Assembly: GCA_028386065.3 (NCBI GenBank)
Contig: JAKUCV010000419.1
Coordinates: forward strand, 263,180-327,179
Reading direction: 5' to 3'
Origin: Turnera subulata
Taxonomy: Eukaryota; Streptophyta; Magnoliopsida; Malpighiales; Passifloraceae
Length of the DNA stretch: 64,000 bases
Shown: piece by piece, positions 1-10,619 of the stretch
How positions within the stretch are numbered: the first letter of the stretch is position 1
Layout: each line of letters opens with the position of its first letter
Program-made: the position numbers and the translations under genes
Notes under the pieces: model-generated
The model's database searches: none
What the model saw: the letters and a program-made list of their open reading frames with translations, nothing else
Told to the model about the DNA's origin: nothing

Positions 1-1
1 T

Positions 2-2905
2 AGTATCAGTCAGCTTTGTGACAAAGGATTCAATGTTATTTTTGAATCATATAGATGCCTTGTGAGTAGAGTTGATGATGAGAATATCTTATTTGTTGGA
101 AAAAGGATTGGTAATCTATACTCTATATGTTTAAATGATGTTACTAACACTGAAATCAAGTGCTTTAGTGCAAGAACAAATACTATAACTCTATGGCACA
201 GGAGGCTAGGGCATGCAAATCTTGAACTTATCTCGAATCTGTTAAAGAAAGATTTGGTTGATGGTCTGCTAAAACTTAAGTTCGAGGCAGAAACCAAATG
301 TCGTGCATGTCAGCTCGGTAAACAAATCAAAAGTTCTTTTAAGCCAAAACACATGGTATCAACTTCTCGACCTCTTGAACTCTTACATATTGATCTTTTT
401 GGTCCAATGAGAACTGTGAGTCTTGGTGGCAAAAAGTATGCATTTGTTATAGTTGATGATTATTCTATATTTACTTGGGTTTTATTTCTCTCATAAAAAG
501 ATCATGCATGTCATGAATTTGGCTCATTAGCTAGGAAGCTGCAAAATGAAAAAGGGTATAAAATATCTAAAATCAGAAGTGATCATGGAGGAGAATTTGA
601 TAATTCCACATTTAATCAATTCTGTGAACAAAATGACATTGAACACACGACTCCTAGAACACCTCAACAAAATGGGGTTGTGGAAAGGAAGAATCGAACC
701 TTACAAGAAATGGCTAGAACTATGCTTAATGAGTATAAGTTACCTGCTTATTTCTGGGCTGAGGGTGTGAACACAGCATGCTATGTCCTAAATAGAGTCT
801 CTTTGCGTCCATTGATTGAAAAGACACCTTATGAGATCTGGCAAGATAGAAAGCCAAATATTGCATACTTTTGCACATTTGGCTCCAAGTGTTACATCCT
901 GAATACTAAAGATAATCTAGATAAGTTTCAAGCTAAGTTTAATGATGGTATATTCCTTGGTTATTCTTTGAGTAGTAAAGCCTATAGGGTATATAACATA
1001 AGAACTATGATTGTTGAAGAATCTATGCATGTGGTGTTTGAAGAGATTAACTTGAATGATCTTAGTGATGATACAGATGTTGAGTTTACTTCTGAGAATC
1101 AGCCACAGGTTAATGATATTGATGAGGCAAAAGATGTGCAAATTCCTGATCCAATTATAAATCAGCAGCATTTGGCTTCTCCCGAGCCAAATGTTCAGAA
1201 CAGTAGTGTGCAGCCAAATGTTCTTGAATCTGGCTCATGTTCACAGCCGAAAAACTCAAAGGTGCAAGCACCTAGAGGACATTCAACAGAGGCCATTTTA
1301 GGTGATCCTAGAGGAGGAGTAACTATTAGATCCAAATTACAAAATATCAATACACATCTTGCCTTTTTGTCCCAAGTTGAGCCCAAAAATGCCAATAAAG
1401 CCATACATGATAAAAATTGGTTGATGGCAATGCAAGAAGAGCTTAATCAATTCGAGAGGAATAATGTGTGGGAGCTTGTTGCAAGGCCTAAAGACCATCC
1501 TGTCATTGGAACCGAATGGGTCTTCAGAAACAAGCTTGATGAATCAGAAACTGTTGTAAGAAACAAAGCTCGATTGGTTGCACAAGGATACAATCAAGAG
1601 GAAGGTATTGATTATGATGAGACCTTTGCACCAGTACCTAGACTTGAATCCATTCGCATGCTTCTTGCATTTGCATCATTTAAATCTTTTAAACTCTATC
1701 AAATGGATGTTAAGAGTGCTTTTCTAAATGGATATATCATGGAAGAAGTATATGTAGAACAACCTCTAGGATTTGAAAACCATGAGCATCCACAACTTGT
1801 GTTTAAGTTGAAAAAGGCATTATATGGTCTTAAGCAAGCTCCTAGGGCTTGGTATGATAGATTAAGCTCATATCTGATTTCACAATGCTTTACAAGAGGA
1901 AAAGTAGACTCAACTCTATTTGTGAAATCTAATCAAGATGATATCATTATTGTGCAAATATATGTTGATGACATTCTATTTGGTGCTACTAATGAATCTC
2001 TTTGTCAAGAGTTTGAAAAGCTTATGCACAGCGAGTTTGAAAAGAGCATGATAGGGGAATTAAATTTCTTCCTGGGTTTTCAAGTCAAGCAACTCAATGG
2101 TGGGATTTTTCTTAACCAGGCAAAGTACACACGAGAGCTGCTGAAAAGATTTGGCTTGTCAGAAGCCAAAACTAGTCCGACGCCAATGAGCACTAGTACC
2201 AAACTTGACAAGGATGAGAAAGGTAAGGATGTCGATGTGAAATTATACAGAGGCATGATAGGTAGTCTTCTTTACCTTACAGCTACAAGTCCAGACATTA
2301 TGTATAGTGTTTGCTTGTGTGCTAGATTTCAATCATGCCCAAAAGAATCTCATCTTAAAGCTATCAAGCGCATCTTCAAGTACTTAAAAGGAACATCTTC
2401 TTTAGGCTTGTGGTATCCTATTGTGAACTCTTTTGAACTAACAAGCTACTCAGATGCAGACGTTGTAGGGTGCACTCTTGATAGAAAAAGTACAAGTGGT
2501 ACTTGTCAATTACTTGGACAATCACTTGTATCTTGGTCAAGTAAAAAGCAAAATTCAGTTGCTACTTCCACAACCGAGGCTGAATATGTAGCAGCTGGTG
2601 CATGTTGTGCACAAGTGCTATGGATGAAACAAACACTTACTGATTATGGACTAATTTTCAAGTGTGTTCCTATCTTTTATGACAGCTCAAGTGCCATCAA
2701 TTTAACTAAGAATCCAGTGCAACACTCTCGAACCAAACATATTGAAGTGAGACATCATTTTATTCGAGACCATGTGTTGAAGAAGGATGTGGCTATTGAG
2801 TTTATGAGAACTGAAAATCAACTGGCTGACATCTTTACCAAACCATTGAAGGAAGATCAGTTCACAAAAATCAGACTCGAGCTTGGTATTTACAATATAT
2901 CATAA
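2..2905 (+). pseudogene. pol: Sirevirus pol (integrase, reverse transcriptase, RNase H), one nonsense codon
   Basis: One frame runs from base 2 to the stop at 2903-2905, broken only by TAA at 494-496. In order it encodes a GAG-pre-integrase HHCC zinc site (WHRRLGH, then CRACQLGK), the integrase core with catalytic Asp in HIDLFGP, Asp in RSDHGGEF and Glu in VVERKNRTL, the RVT_2 reverse transcriptase with YVDD at 1961-1972, and a copia RNase H (SYSDAD, then TTEAEYVAAG, then HSRTKHIEVRHHFIRD). Pol makes cDNA from element RNA and integrates it. The stop falls inside the integrase, between the first and second acidic residues, so this copy cannot make a full polyprotein. Everything downstream of the stop is intact. 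The start codon is outside the window. Confidence 0.9.
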
Positions 2906-3395
2906 GTATTCTGATTTGGCTCTATATTGGTTTTTATGTGTTCGTGCATATCATAACATACTGCACACATATGCACTTAAAATATATACAATTGTCACAC
3001 TTCTCACACCAGCACTAAGCATATGAGCATAAGACGACAAGTCATGGCTGCAATCAAATCATCAAGAGCATCAAAGAGGAAGGATGAAGATTTGATTCAA
3101 GGATGAGCCAAAACCTATTGTCCAGCGGTCCACAAGCGGCAGTTAAAGAAAAAAGAGAAAAGGCAAGGTCAAAACGATGAGCTTTTGGCACAATGGTTAT
3201 GTTCTGTCCCGCGCCTGACACAAAGTGAAAAAGCTGCAAAAAGGAAGGAATTCATTAAATGGAAGTGGCCGGTTTCTTCTCCTCCACAAAATCCGTGACT
3301 ACCTCTCTCCACAATTATCCACTTCCTTTTTAACTTCCACTTTCAGTTTCCCATTCAAACACATTAACTCACAAACCCTAAAAATTCTCTCCATC
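2906..3395 (+). other. Sirevirus spacer between pol and env-like region
   Basis: This is non-coding sequence of the element between the pol stop and the first methionine of the env-like reading frame. It contains one of the TTTGGCT motifs just after pol (around 2914) and an A/C-rich leader just before the ATG at 3396. I see no conserved domain. Confidence 0.6.
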
Positions 3396-4390
3396 ATGAA
3401 AACAAACACGGGTAAAGGAAAAGCCTTGAGACAAACCCCCACAAAGCAAAAATCACCAAAAGCACCGGCACCTCCTAAAGGAAGAACTAAGATTGTTGCA
3501 GCAAAACCTGTCTTCAAAAAGTCCTCGACACCGGAAAAGAAAAAGGGGAAAGCGCCAGAAGCAAGTGCAAACCCTGAACTCACTTCACCAGAAAGAGAAG
3601 CAGTTTCTCAAATTGACAAGCCCAAGCTTGGTCCACAGTCCGAGTCTGCACAACACAAAGAAGCCATGGTTCCTCCAAAGGAAGGGTCTAATTCCAAAGC
3701 TCATGAACTCAATCTTGAGGGAACAGCACTGGGTAATATTCTTAAAACTGAGGTTATGACCCCTGCTCCTTTTAGTGTTCGTGTTTCAAGTTCTGGGGAG
3801 GTTTATGTTGCTGAGAAAACCATGTTAGGATCAGTAGAAACAAAATCGGATGCTGGAAATATTGTTGTTGAGTTGTAATGAGTGTTGAGAAAAGGGATGA
3901 ATCTGGTGCAAAGATTAAGTCTTTAGCTAAATCTAGATCTGTTAGTGAAGGTTCTGGTTTTAAGAACAATGTGCTATCTGAATTTGTGAGGTCATTGGTG
4001 CCACCTCCGGGAAGAGATGCTGAGAAGATGAATCAACTTGGGGGCGTTATAGAAAATCTGAATGAAGGATCTGATTTGGCTGCGGTGCGAGCAAAATCTG
4101 CAAGCCTAGTAAAAAAGGAGTTTGGCTGATGATGATACCAGGTCTGAAAATGTGAAGATGGCAGAAGTTGTTGAGAAGAGCTCTGAGAAAGCCGATGAAA
4201 TCCCTCTCGGGATTCCAATCTCTGAAAGTGATGTCGAAGCCAAGAAGGATTTGGTTTATGCTGTAGAGATCGAAAAAGAAGCAGCTGACAAGGCAGAAGA
4301 AGTGATTATTGAAAATCAAAGCTTACTTCCTGAGGAGAAGGATGAGAATGTGCTGCCAGAAGAAGATTTGGCTCAACTAGAGCCAAATCT
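3396..4390 (+). pseudogene. Env-like ORF, broken N-terminal part
   Basis: The frame opens at ATG 3396 with a Lys/Pro/Ala/Ser-rich low-complexity N terminus and stops at TAA 3876-3878. Coherent acidic/lysine-rich coding continues in another frame at 3878-4129, returns to the first frame at about 4122, and shifts again near 4390 into the frame of the downstream ORF. The stop and next ATG overlap as TAATG at 3876-3880. In Sireviruses this position holds an 'env-like' gene whose role is not established. Three frame changes in 1 kb look like indel damage. A spliced or recoded gene is possible but not supported by anything I can see. Confidence 0.6.
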
Positions 4391-5923
4391 AATGCTGAGA
4401 AAGCTGTTCCAGAAATCGAAGCAGAAAAAGAAGCCGAGAGCTCAAAAACCAAATCTGATGCACCCAGACCAAAACTGCCAAAGCACTTATCTCAGACTCC
4501 ATCCACTCAAACATCAAGAGCTAGACTTGTCAGGCCAAGCACATATGCTCAAACTATGTTTGGAAGAGGAAGGAAGAAGCTTGGAGAGAAAATTTTTGAA
4601 GTAGATTCTGATGATAATAAGAGTGAGAATTCACCTGTTGCTGATGATGACAAGAACTCCAGAAAGAGAAAGAGGAGTGATGATGACAATGAGAAGTCAG
4701 AAGATGATTTGGCTGATGATGAGTCAAATAACAGTGACCAGGAATCAAATGACAGTGACAAGGCACAGAAGTCTGATGATGAACCAGAAAATAAAAGCAG
4801 ACCAGACAAGGAAGGATCTGATGATGAGCCTGACAAAGGAGATGACCATGATGATGATGGTGAGGATGGTGATGAGGAAGACAAGAAAGAAGATGAGGAC
4901 AACGAGCCAGAGGTTGAGGAAGAATCTGAAAAGGAGGAAGAAATCACTCCAACTCGAGCCAAAAAGAAGCTCAAGGCTCTAACCAAATCTGGATCTAGCA
5001 AGAAGGTCAAGAAGAAGTACTTCACCCATACCCCCACTTACACTGTGGTTTTAAATGACTTTGAGGGAATCGGTGTAGCCAAACTGTTGAAGGATGCTAA
5101 GCTCACCACTTTGGTTACCTTGAAGGAACAAGGGTATAAAGCTTTGATGAAGGACTTCTATGATAACAAAACTGTGGAGTATGGTGATAATGGTCTGCTC
5201 ACTTGCATCAAAATAAAGATCAAAGGGAAGAAGATTACAGTGACAGCCGAGATGATTTGTGACCTGTTAAAGATGAAGCCGGGCAAAGTGAAGTTTTATG
5301 ACTTTGCTTCTGGAACTCCAATCAACATTCCGAAGACTCCTTGTTACTCTAAGCAGAATATGCTTCTCTTTGGGAACACCAAATTTGGAAATTACAATGC
5401 TTTGAAGCCAAGAGAGAGAGCACTGATCTACACTCTTACTAGGGTCATCATGCCTTGGAAGAATTCACGCATAATGATCAAGAAACTTGATCAATGGATC
5501 ATTGCTTGCCTTATTGATAAATCTTCTATCTACTTTGGAACTCTGATTCTTCATCACATGGGCATCTACAAGGAACACTCTCATGGTGCACTCATTACCT
5601 TGCTGGCTAAACAATTGAAGATTAAGCCCACTGCTGAGGATAAGCCGATTAGGCTTAAGGAAATCAATGCTGACACTCTGGTCAAGATGTTTGTCAAGCC
5701 AAATCTAGAAGGGGAATACTCTGTGACCAATTCTGGAGCTGGAAAGGATCACAAACTTGAGGAGCTGAATATTCTGGTTACTGGAATGAAGGATGAGATC
5801 AGTGAGCTGAAGGAAGAACTTGGTTCCATGAGGGGCCAAATGAAGAAGTTCCAGACCAAGACACTTGAGAAACTTGACCAAATCATTGCTGTTATGCCTC
5901 AAGATGATTCTGATGAAGATTGA
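4391..5923 (+). CDS. Env-like ORF, intact C-terminal part with coiled coil
   Basis: An open frame runs to TGA at 5921-5923 (first ATG at 4556, 455 aa from there). Residues about 15-130 are extremely acidic (D/E/S/K-rich). A globular region follows (about 155-380), starting near KKKYFTHTPTYTVVLNDFEG and containing a PWKNSRIMIKKLDQW segment. The last 60 residues form a heptad-like coiled coil (KLEELNILVTGMKDEISELK, then LEKLDQIIAV). The layout fits the env-like/'putative plant transposon protein' ORFs placed between pol and the 3' LTR of Sireviruses. I see no convincing signal peptide or transmembrane segment, so membrane fusion is not supported. The true N terminus is in the broken upstream part. 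Confidence 0.65.
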   Translation, partial: NAEKAVPEIEAEKEAESSKTKSDAPRPKLPKHLSQTPSTQTSRARLVRPSTYAQTMFGRGRKKLGEKIFEVDSDDNKSENSPVADDDKNSRKRKRSDDDNEKSEDDLADDESNNSDQESNDSDKAQKSDDEPENKSRPDKEGSDDEPDKGDDHDDDGEDGDEEDKKEDEDNEPEVEEESEKEEEITPTRAKKKLKALTKSGSSKKVKKKYFTHTPTYTVVLNDFEGIGVAKLLKDAKLTTLVTLKEQGYKALMKDFYDNKTVEYGDNGLLTCIKIKIKGKKITVTAEMICDLLKMKPGKVKFYDFASGTPINIPKTPCYSKQNMLLFGNTKFGNYNALKPRERALIYTLTRVIMPWKNSRIMIKKLDQWIIACLIDKSSIYFGTLILHHMGIYKEHSHGALITLLAKQLKIKPTAEDKPIRLKEINADTLVKMFVKPNLEGEYSVTNSGAGKDHKLEELNILVTGMKDEISELKEELGSMRGQMKKFQTKTLEKLDQIIAVMPQDDSDED

Positions 5924-6102
5924 TGCTCCATAGATCTGATGCTTTTAGGTCATGCATTGCATTGCTCATCCGCATTTAGCTAAGTACTTTTTATAACTAT
6001 TCTACCTATGGTTTGTATCACTTGAATATTTGGTTTATCTTTGGATTTGATATTATCTATTATCTGCCCTTAATTTTATAAGTGTTATCTTTTGCTGATG
6101 AC

Positions 6103-6661
6103 AAAAGGGGGAGTATAATATGTTGCATATGATGGAATGTATGTTCCTACTATGTTATATCTCTTGTGAAAAAATATTTCTTATGCAGGGAACAATATTT
6201 GGCTCGGTGAAACAGCCAAATATGTTGGAATATGATATTTTTTATATTAATACTGCTGCGGTATACCTTGCGATTATTTTCAGATGCAGGAAACCATATT
6301 TGGCTCAGTCAAATGTGATTGCTATGTTATTTTGCGCTTATAATACACGGAAAGATTTGGCTTCATGAAAAAGCCAAATGATAATCTTGATATACTAAAA
6401 GTTCATTACAGGAAATGAAATCATATGTATACTGTGTCTATAAGCAGGGGGAGCTATTGGCAAAAAGCCTTTAGCAAATTTTTAAAGTATACTATGCACA
6501 AACGTAGGGGGAGCATTTGGCTGGTTGAATGAGCCAAATGAATGCGTTATGATTTTTGTGATTATGCCTATGAAACAGGGGGAGTTTATTTATTTGGCTA
6601 TCTTATTTTAACCACTATTCATGGCAAAATTGACAACAAGTTTGTCATCATCAAAAAGGGG
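6103..6661 (+). promoter_or_regulatory. Multiple polypurine tracts of the Sirevirus
   Basis: G-rich purine tracts with a GGGGAG core recur at 6103-6113, 6446-6453, 6506-6513 and 6577-6584. The LTR-proximal tract AAAAAGGGG is at 6653-6661, five bases before the LTR. Polypurine tracts prime plus-strand DNA synthesis. Several conserved copies upstream of the 3' LTR are a described signature of Sireviruses. Only the LTR-proximal tract is positioned for normal priming. Confidence 0.8.
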
Positions 6662-6666
6662 TAGAT

Positions 6667-7757
6667 TGTTAGCCTAAATATGTGATTAAGGGCTTAATTA
6701 AGTAATTAATTCAGACTAATCTTATTTAGTACATTTATAATGATTATTTAATGCCTATTATATTATTTTGATGATTAACAAACATTTTGGTAAGCTTTGT
6801 GTGTTTTTAGAATTGGCAGAAAAATTTGGTTTCTCGCAGAAACCAAATCCAGGAACAATTGGCTTCACCGCAGAAACATTTGGCTTCACCGCATCGACCA
6901 AAAGGTCGCTTTCCGGGCAGTTGGGGCTGTGGTCCCAAAAGTTGCAGCAAGTGCTCCAAGAAAGTGGTTGACATTAAACCAACTGCACTAACCATTATGC
7001 TTGCTCTCCAAGGGTCAGAATGAGTTCAAAAAAGTGATCCTCACATCCTCTCTCACCTCTGGAAGATCTGGTGGTCCATACTTTCCATTTTTGGAGATGT
7101 TTTTTAAGAAAGATAATTTCTGCCCAAGGAATTTCCAATTTTGGCTCATCTACTGGACAGTTTCATTTAATGATGTTTGAAGTCAACTCGGCTGCCACCT
7201 GGAAGCAATCTAGCCATTGGAAGACACTCCTCTCCATCCTTAGAATCTATAAATAGAGGATTGAAGCCTCATAGCAAATCAACCTAACCATTCAAGAGAT
7301 TCTAAGTTGATAAAAGAGCTTACCTTGAGAGATATTCTTTGTGCTTAATTTGTGTAACTTCTTGACTGAGTCACTCTTGAAGCTTTGCCTTGGGAAAGGT
7401 TGTAATTAGCAGGATTAGGGGATAATCTTGTTGGGTAGACAAAGCTAGGTTCATCTTTGGGTTAGGTTTAGCAAGTTCAGCTCGCAAAAACTTGTGTATC
7501 ATAGGTTATTTGGCTCGCCTGTAAAAGCCAAATTAGTGGATAGTTTAGAAATCCTAAAGGGGGGACCTTTAGGTAGTGGATGTACTCCGGAGTGGAGAAC
7601 CACTGTAAATTGCCTGTGTTCATTGCTTTCCTGCATTCATTTTCACATTTCATTCAAGTTTCACATTTGGCTTCTGTGTCGAGCCAAATCACAGAAAATC
7701 CGAAAAAGAGGAAAAAGCTAATTCAACCCCCCCTTCTTAGCCTTTTTTGGGCCAACA
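6667..7757 (+). repeat. 3' LTR of the Sirevirus
   Basis: The LTR begins TGTTAG immediately after the polypurine tract and ends CCAACA, giving TG...CA ends with a short inverted terminal match. Its length of 1091 bp fits Sirevirus LTRs. It contains a TATA box (7248-7255), two TTTGGCT hairpins, a tandemly repeated TTTGGCTTCACCGCA-type segment near 6858-6895 and a C-rich end. The 5' partner is outside the window, so LTR divergence cannot be measured here. Confidence 0.85.
7248..7255 (+). promoter_or_regulatory. TATA box of the Sirevirus LTR
   Basis: TATAAATA followed by GAGG lies in the middle of the LTR, where the U3/R border is expected. Transcription would start about 30 bases downstream. 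Confidence 0.7.
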
Positions 7758-8410
7758 GACCTAACCCGCCCGGGTGACTATTCCTCTTTTATCAGCGAGT
7801 ATTTGATGTTCCCTTTGACTACCCCAGAGGCTGGAGGATCAGTGGCTAGTGCTAGTCCTCGACAGAGTTCCGCCCCTCGGAGGAGGAAGGGCGCCAGGGC
7901 ATCTTCTTCTACATCTTGTCCTGTTCTCCCTATATATGAGGCTGACTATGAGACTTTTGATGACTCATATAGGTGTTGTCGGGTGCACTTTTCCTAGGAC
8001 CTCCCCCCTGATTTTCCACCATTCCCGACTGACATCACCATAGTATCATCTTTGATCATTACCCCCAAATATCTTCTTTCTTTCCCTCTTTTGTAGTTTG
8101 ATTGATCTTCTCCATATGATAGGTTTCGGCTGCTGAGGCTTCCCGACTATGGACATTGCTTGGACGGGCCAAGGCGACCCTGACAGCCCAGGCCATACGA
8201 ATACAAGAGTTGACTTCTTGTGAGAGAAGGGGATATGCTCGCCCCGTGCCATTGCCTCGGGATCCTCGCCCTACTAGACTGTTCGTACCTCCTTCTGCCC
8301 CTCGGCCGATTCCTCATTCTGCTGACCCCACCTCAGGTGATTCTAAGGATACCATTCAGGAATGCACTCGCTCGGTTCCCCAACCTCGGAGCAAGAAGAG
8401 ACGGTTTTGA
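7758..8410 (+). pseudogene. Plant-mobile-domain (PMD) gene remnant, 3' exons, copy A
   Basis: This is the C-terminal part of the same gene that copy B carries at 14142-16636. One exon (to about 7997) encodes a Ser/Arg-rich stretch with RRRKGARASSST and an acidic YEADYETFDD segment. The final exon (about 8125-8410) begins after a splice-acceptor-like site, encodes LLGRAKATLTAQA and ends in a basic PRSKKRRF tail. PMD proteins (PF10536; MAIN/MAIL family) are host genes that occur repeatedly inside plant transposons. The 5' exons lie beyond the Sirevirus and outside the window. The exon copy has its own premature stop near the end of the first segment. No expression evidence is available. Confidence 0.6.
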
Positions 8411-9704
8411 TTGATGCATGTATGCCTTATTATCTTAGTGTGTGTACTTTGGTGGGATTACTTCTCTTCTTTCCTTTTTTCTATGCATGCATGCATGTCC
8501 TTATGTCTAGACACATGTACTTTGGTGGGATTATTCTTTGTGAATGCATGTTTATTTCTCCTATTCGCGAGTTTCAACCATGTATGCAATTTTGAAAATT
8601 ACCGAGTCGTGTGTCGTGAGTACTAGGATAGGTTAGGTATCAGGTTTGAAGGATTTCCACAAGGTCACACGAAACACCTACCCTTCTTTGTTGGGTCTAT
8701 CACAAAAGGTTGTTTCAAGCAAGGCTTTCCATGAAAATGAGCATGCCGCAAATCTCCCCAAACACCATTTGGCCTTAACTTTTGCCTAGGCCGCCCTTTC
8801 GGGTTTTCAACCTAGCAGGCATGTCCTAACTTTTGCCTAGATCGCCCTTTTGGGTTTTCAACCTAGCGGACTAGTCCCCCTCTCTTTCTCCATTTTCTTT
8901 TACCTTTGTTCTCAAAAGTGGATGGCAGTCAAAGTTTACCCAAGTGATGGCAAGCCCCAAGTCTTTTCACCTCGTGGTGGCACTTTTAAAGATGGCTTGA
9001 TTTTGATCCTTCTTCGATCTGGCAATATGAACAGGAAAAATCTAAGGACAATACTCTTGAATATTAGGGGAGGCTTTCTCAATAGATGGGACCCCAAATT
9101 TAAACCATATCATCTTTCACCAACTTAACTTAGGAACCAAACTTTATTTAGACCGAGCTCTTTAATAGTGTTACCTACGTACCAGTAGAAAACAATGTTC
9201 AGTTTTTCCAAATCACAAAGAAGTGCTTTGCTCAAGAAGTTTAAATGGCACATTGGTTGTGGGTGCACATCCCCTTTTCTTTTTTTCTTTTTTTTTTCTT
9301 CTTTTTTTCTTCTTCTTTTTTCTTTTCTTTGGGGAAATGACCTCATAAGCCAGGCTTATTAGTTCGAGATAAAATATTTGATCTGAAATAGATTTGATTT
9401 ACTGGATCAGGTCTTCGTAGTTCATTCTATGGTTCCCAAACTAAGTTGATAAATTCTGATAAGATTTACGACATCATTTTCATAAATGAGGGGATAAGAA
9501 CATGCATTACATGAGTACTAAACAAAAGACACTAATTAAGGACAGATAGTACTGACTCTTTGAGGTGAAGTTAACATGGATAGATTTCAACGTTCTTTTA
9601 TTTTGAGAAAAGAAAAACAGACGCGACACTTTGAAACCCTAAGTCTTCTTATCCCCTCCATTAGCCATTCTAAGCATTCTCCCCCATCACCCATTCATTC
9701 TTGT
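8411..9704. other. Copy A interior, non-coding, with a tandem CTTTTGCCTAGG repeat
   Basis: No gene is visible. Two tandem units of about 52 bp at 8776-8872 share CTTTTGCCTAGG and GGGTTTTCAACCTAGCGG-type ends. Copy B has the same pair at about 16924-17022. The stretch also holds GTTACCTACGTACC (9168-9181, matched at about 17235) and a T-rich tract (9275-9330) before CATAAGCCAGGCTT, again matched in copy B. This colinearity shows that the two copies descend from one type of element. Confidence 0.6.
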
Positions 9705-9712
9705 CTGGGTAC

Positions 9713-10111
9713 TATGGGTGAGGCCCGGATCCAAACTGACCAAAAAGACCAATGTTTGAACCAATATTTATTAATTTTGGTCAAGTCCAAACCAAAATTT
9801 AAAATTTTGGTTTGGACCGGTCAGGCCCAATATTTTAAAAAATTTGGATTTGGTCAGCCTCAAAGAAATTTGGACAGTCCAAAGATCCAATTGGATCTGG
9901 ACTTAAAAATAAGGGATGGAATAGTTATGTTGTACAAAATTTCGGACATTTCGGATAATAGCTGTCCAAACCAAAAAAAATTTTGGTTATTTGGTCTTTG
10001 GGTTTTTGGTCTTCGGACATTGGTTCGGACAGCCTGAGAAAAGTTTGGTCAGTCCAAAGACCAAACCAAAATTTATAATGACCAAACCAAATATCCAAAC
10101 TCTCACCCCTA
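9713..10111. mobile_element. hAT-type MITE inserted in copy A
   Basis: The 399-bp insertion has imperfect terminal inverted repeats (left TATGGGTGAG, right complement TAGGGGTGAG) and an 8-bp target-site duplication CTGGGTAC at 9705-9712 and 10112-10119. Eight-base duplications and short TIRs of this type are typical of hAT-derived MITEs. The interior is rich in inverted TTTGGT/ACCAAA words (CCAAACCAAAATT and similar) and has no coding capacity. Copy B lacks it at the equivalent place, so it is a later insertion. Confidence 0.8.
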
Positions 10112-10119
10112 CTGGGTAC

Positions 10120-10609
10120 ACAGGCTTTCTCGGTGGGACTATGGTGATAGTTTCCTTCGGGTCATCATGTTGGACTTCGACCATCACTGCCTCGTCTACC
10201 ACCCCTTGATTGTCTTCATCTTCCTTATCGGTCATCATGTCTTGTTGTGACTTTGAGCATTCCTCGGATCTCGAAATATCATCCCAATCATCCTACTTGC
10301 TTTCCCTTAGTTCCCTAATGCATTCCCAGAGACTTTCTTTGCCTTGATGCTTTCTCGAGTGAGTGCGGCATTCTGGAGTTGGGTGCCCCTTATCACATCC
10401 CCAACAAGTGCATATTGTCCCGTAGCATCCCAAAACTGCTTCATGGCTACTTGAGCAAATGGTTGTCCTAATAAGCCTCCACGGAGGATCGTTTCTTCTA
10501 ACTTGCCCATCAAGGCCCGGAATGTTGATTGCACCTCCTTCTCTTGCTGAAGGCTCCAGTCTTCATAAATTGGAAAATCATCCCTCGTCAGCTCCCACTT
10601 TAGGTTCAT
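10120..10609 (-). pseudogene. ORF1-like frame of copy A, broken
   Basis: The minus-strand frame from 10609 encodes about 100 aa with LMGKLEETILRGG, QPFAQVAMKQFWDATGQYAL and VGDVIRGTQLQNAAL. It aligns with the 181-aa ORF of copy B (LMNELEETILRG, AQVTMRQFRKSMEQYGV, VEDVMRGIQFKQAVF). After a frame break near 10300-10240 an acidic tail (DKEDEDNQGVVDEAV) and a PPRKPVYP segment follow; the MITE then cuts the frame. Its place just inside the PBS-proximal leader matches the extra ORF upstream of gag in Ogre/Tat elements. The function is unknown. Confidence 0.6.
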
Positions 10610-10619
10610 TCTTGTGCCA

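Larger units (their letters stand above)
516..7690. repeat. Dispersed ATTTGGCT / AGCCAAAT palindromic motif of the Sirevirus
   Basis: An 8-base stem, ATTTGGCT paired with AGCCAAAT across an 8-12 base loop, recurs as hairpins at about 1170-1192 (in pol), 4365-4389 (in env-like), 6196-6223, 6354-6380, 6515-6540, 7507-7533 and 7664-7690 (the last two in the LTR). Many single arms also occur (for example near 516, 877, 2150, 2914, 4075, 4706, 6297, 6591, 6866 and 7141). Short palindromes have been described for Sirevirus LTRs. Here they also lie inside both coding regions. Confidence 0.75.
1..7757 (+). mobile_element. Sirevirus-type Ty1/copia retrotransposon, 5' end outside the window
   Basis: The element enters from the left edge, so the 5' LTR, PBS, gag and protease are not visible. 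The order seen is GAG-pre-integrase, integrase, RT, RNase H, then a separate downstream env-like region of about 2.5 kb, then several G-rich polypurine tracts, then a 1091-bp LTR. A post-pol env-like ORF together with multiple polypurine tracts and short palindromes is characteristic of Sirevirus (SIRE/Maximus). The last bases CCAACA pair with the LTR start TGTTAG. The five bases after it (GACCT) are the candidate right half of the target-site duplication; the left half lies outside. The element sits against a plant-mobile-domain gene remnant of another transposon. Confidence 0.88.

Noticed and set aside
4549..5037. Minus-strand Ser-rich 162-codon frame
   Set aside because: Antisense of the Asp/Glu-rich part of the env-like ORF; composition explains the open frame.
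3396..5923. True retroviral envelope protein
   Set aside because: No convincing signal peptide or transmembrane helix visible; the name env-like is positional only.
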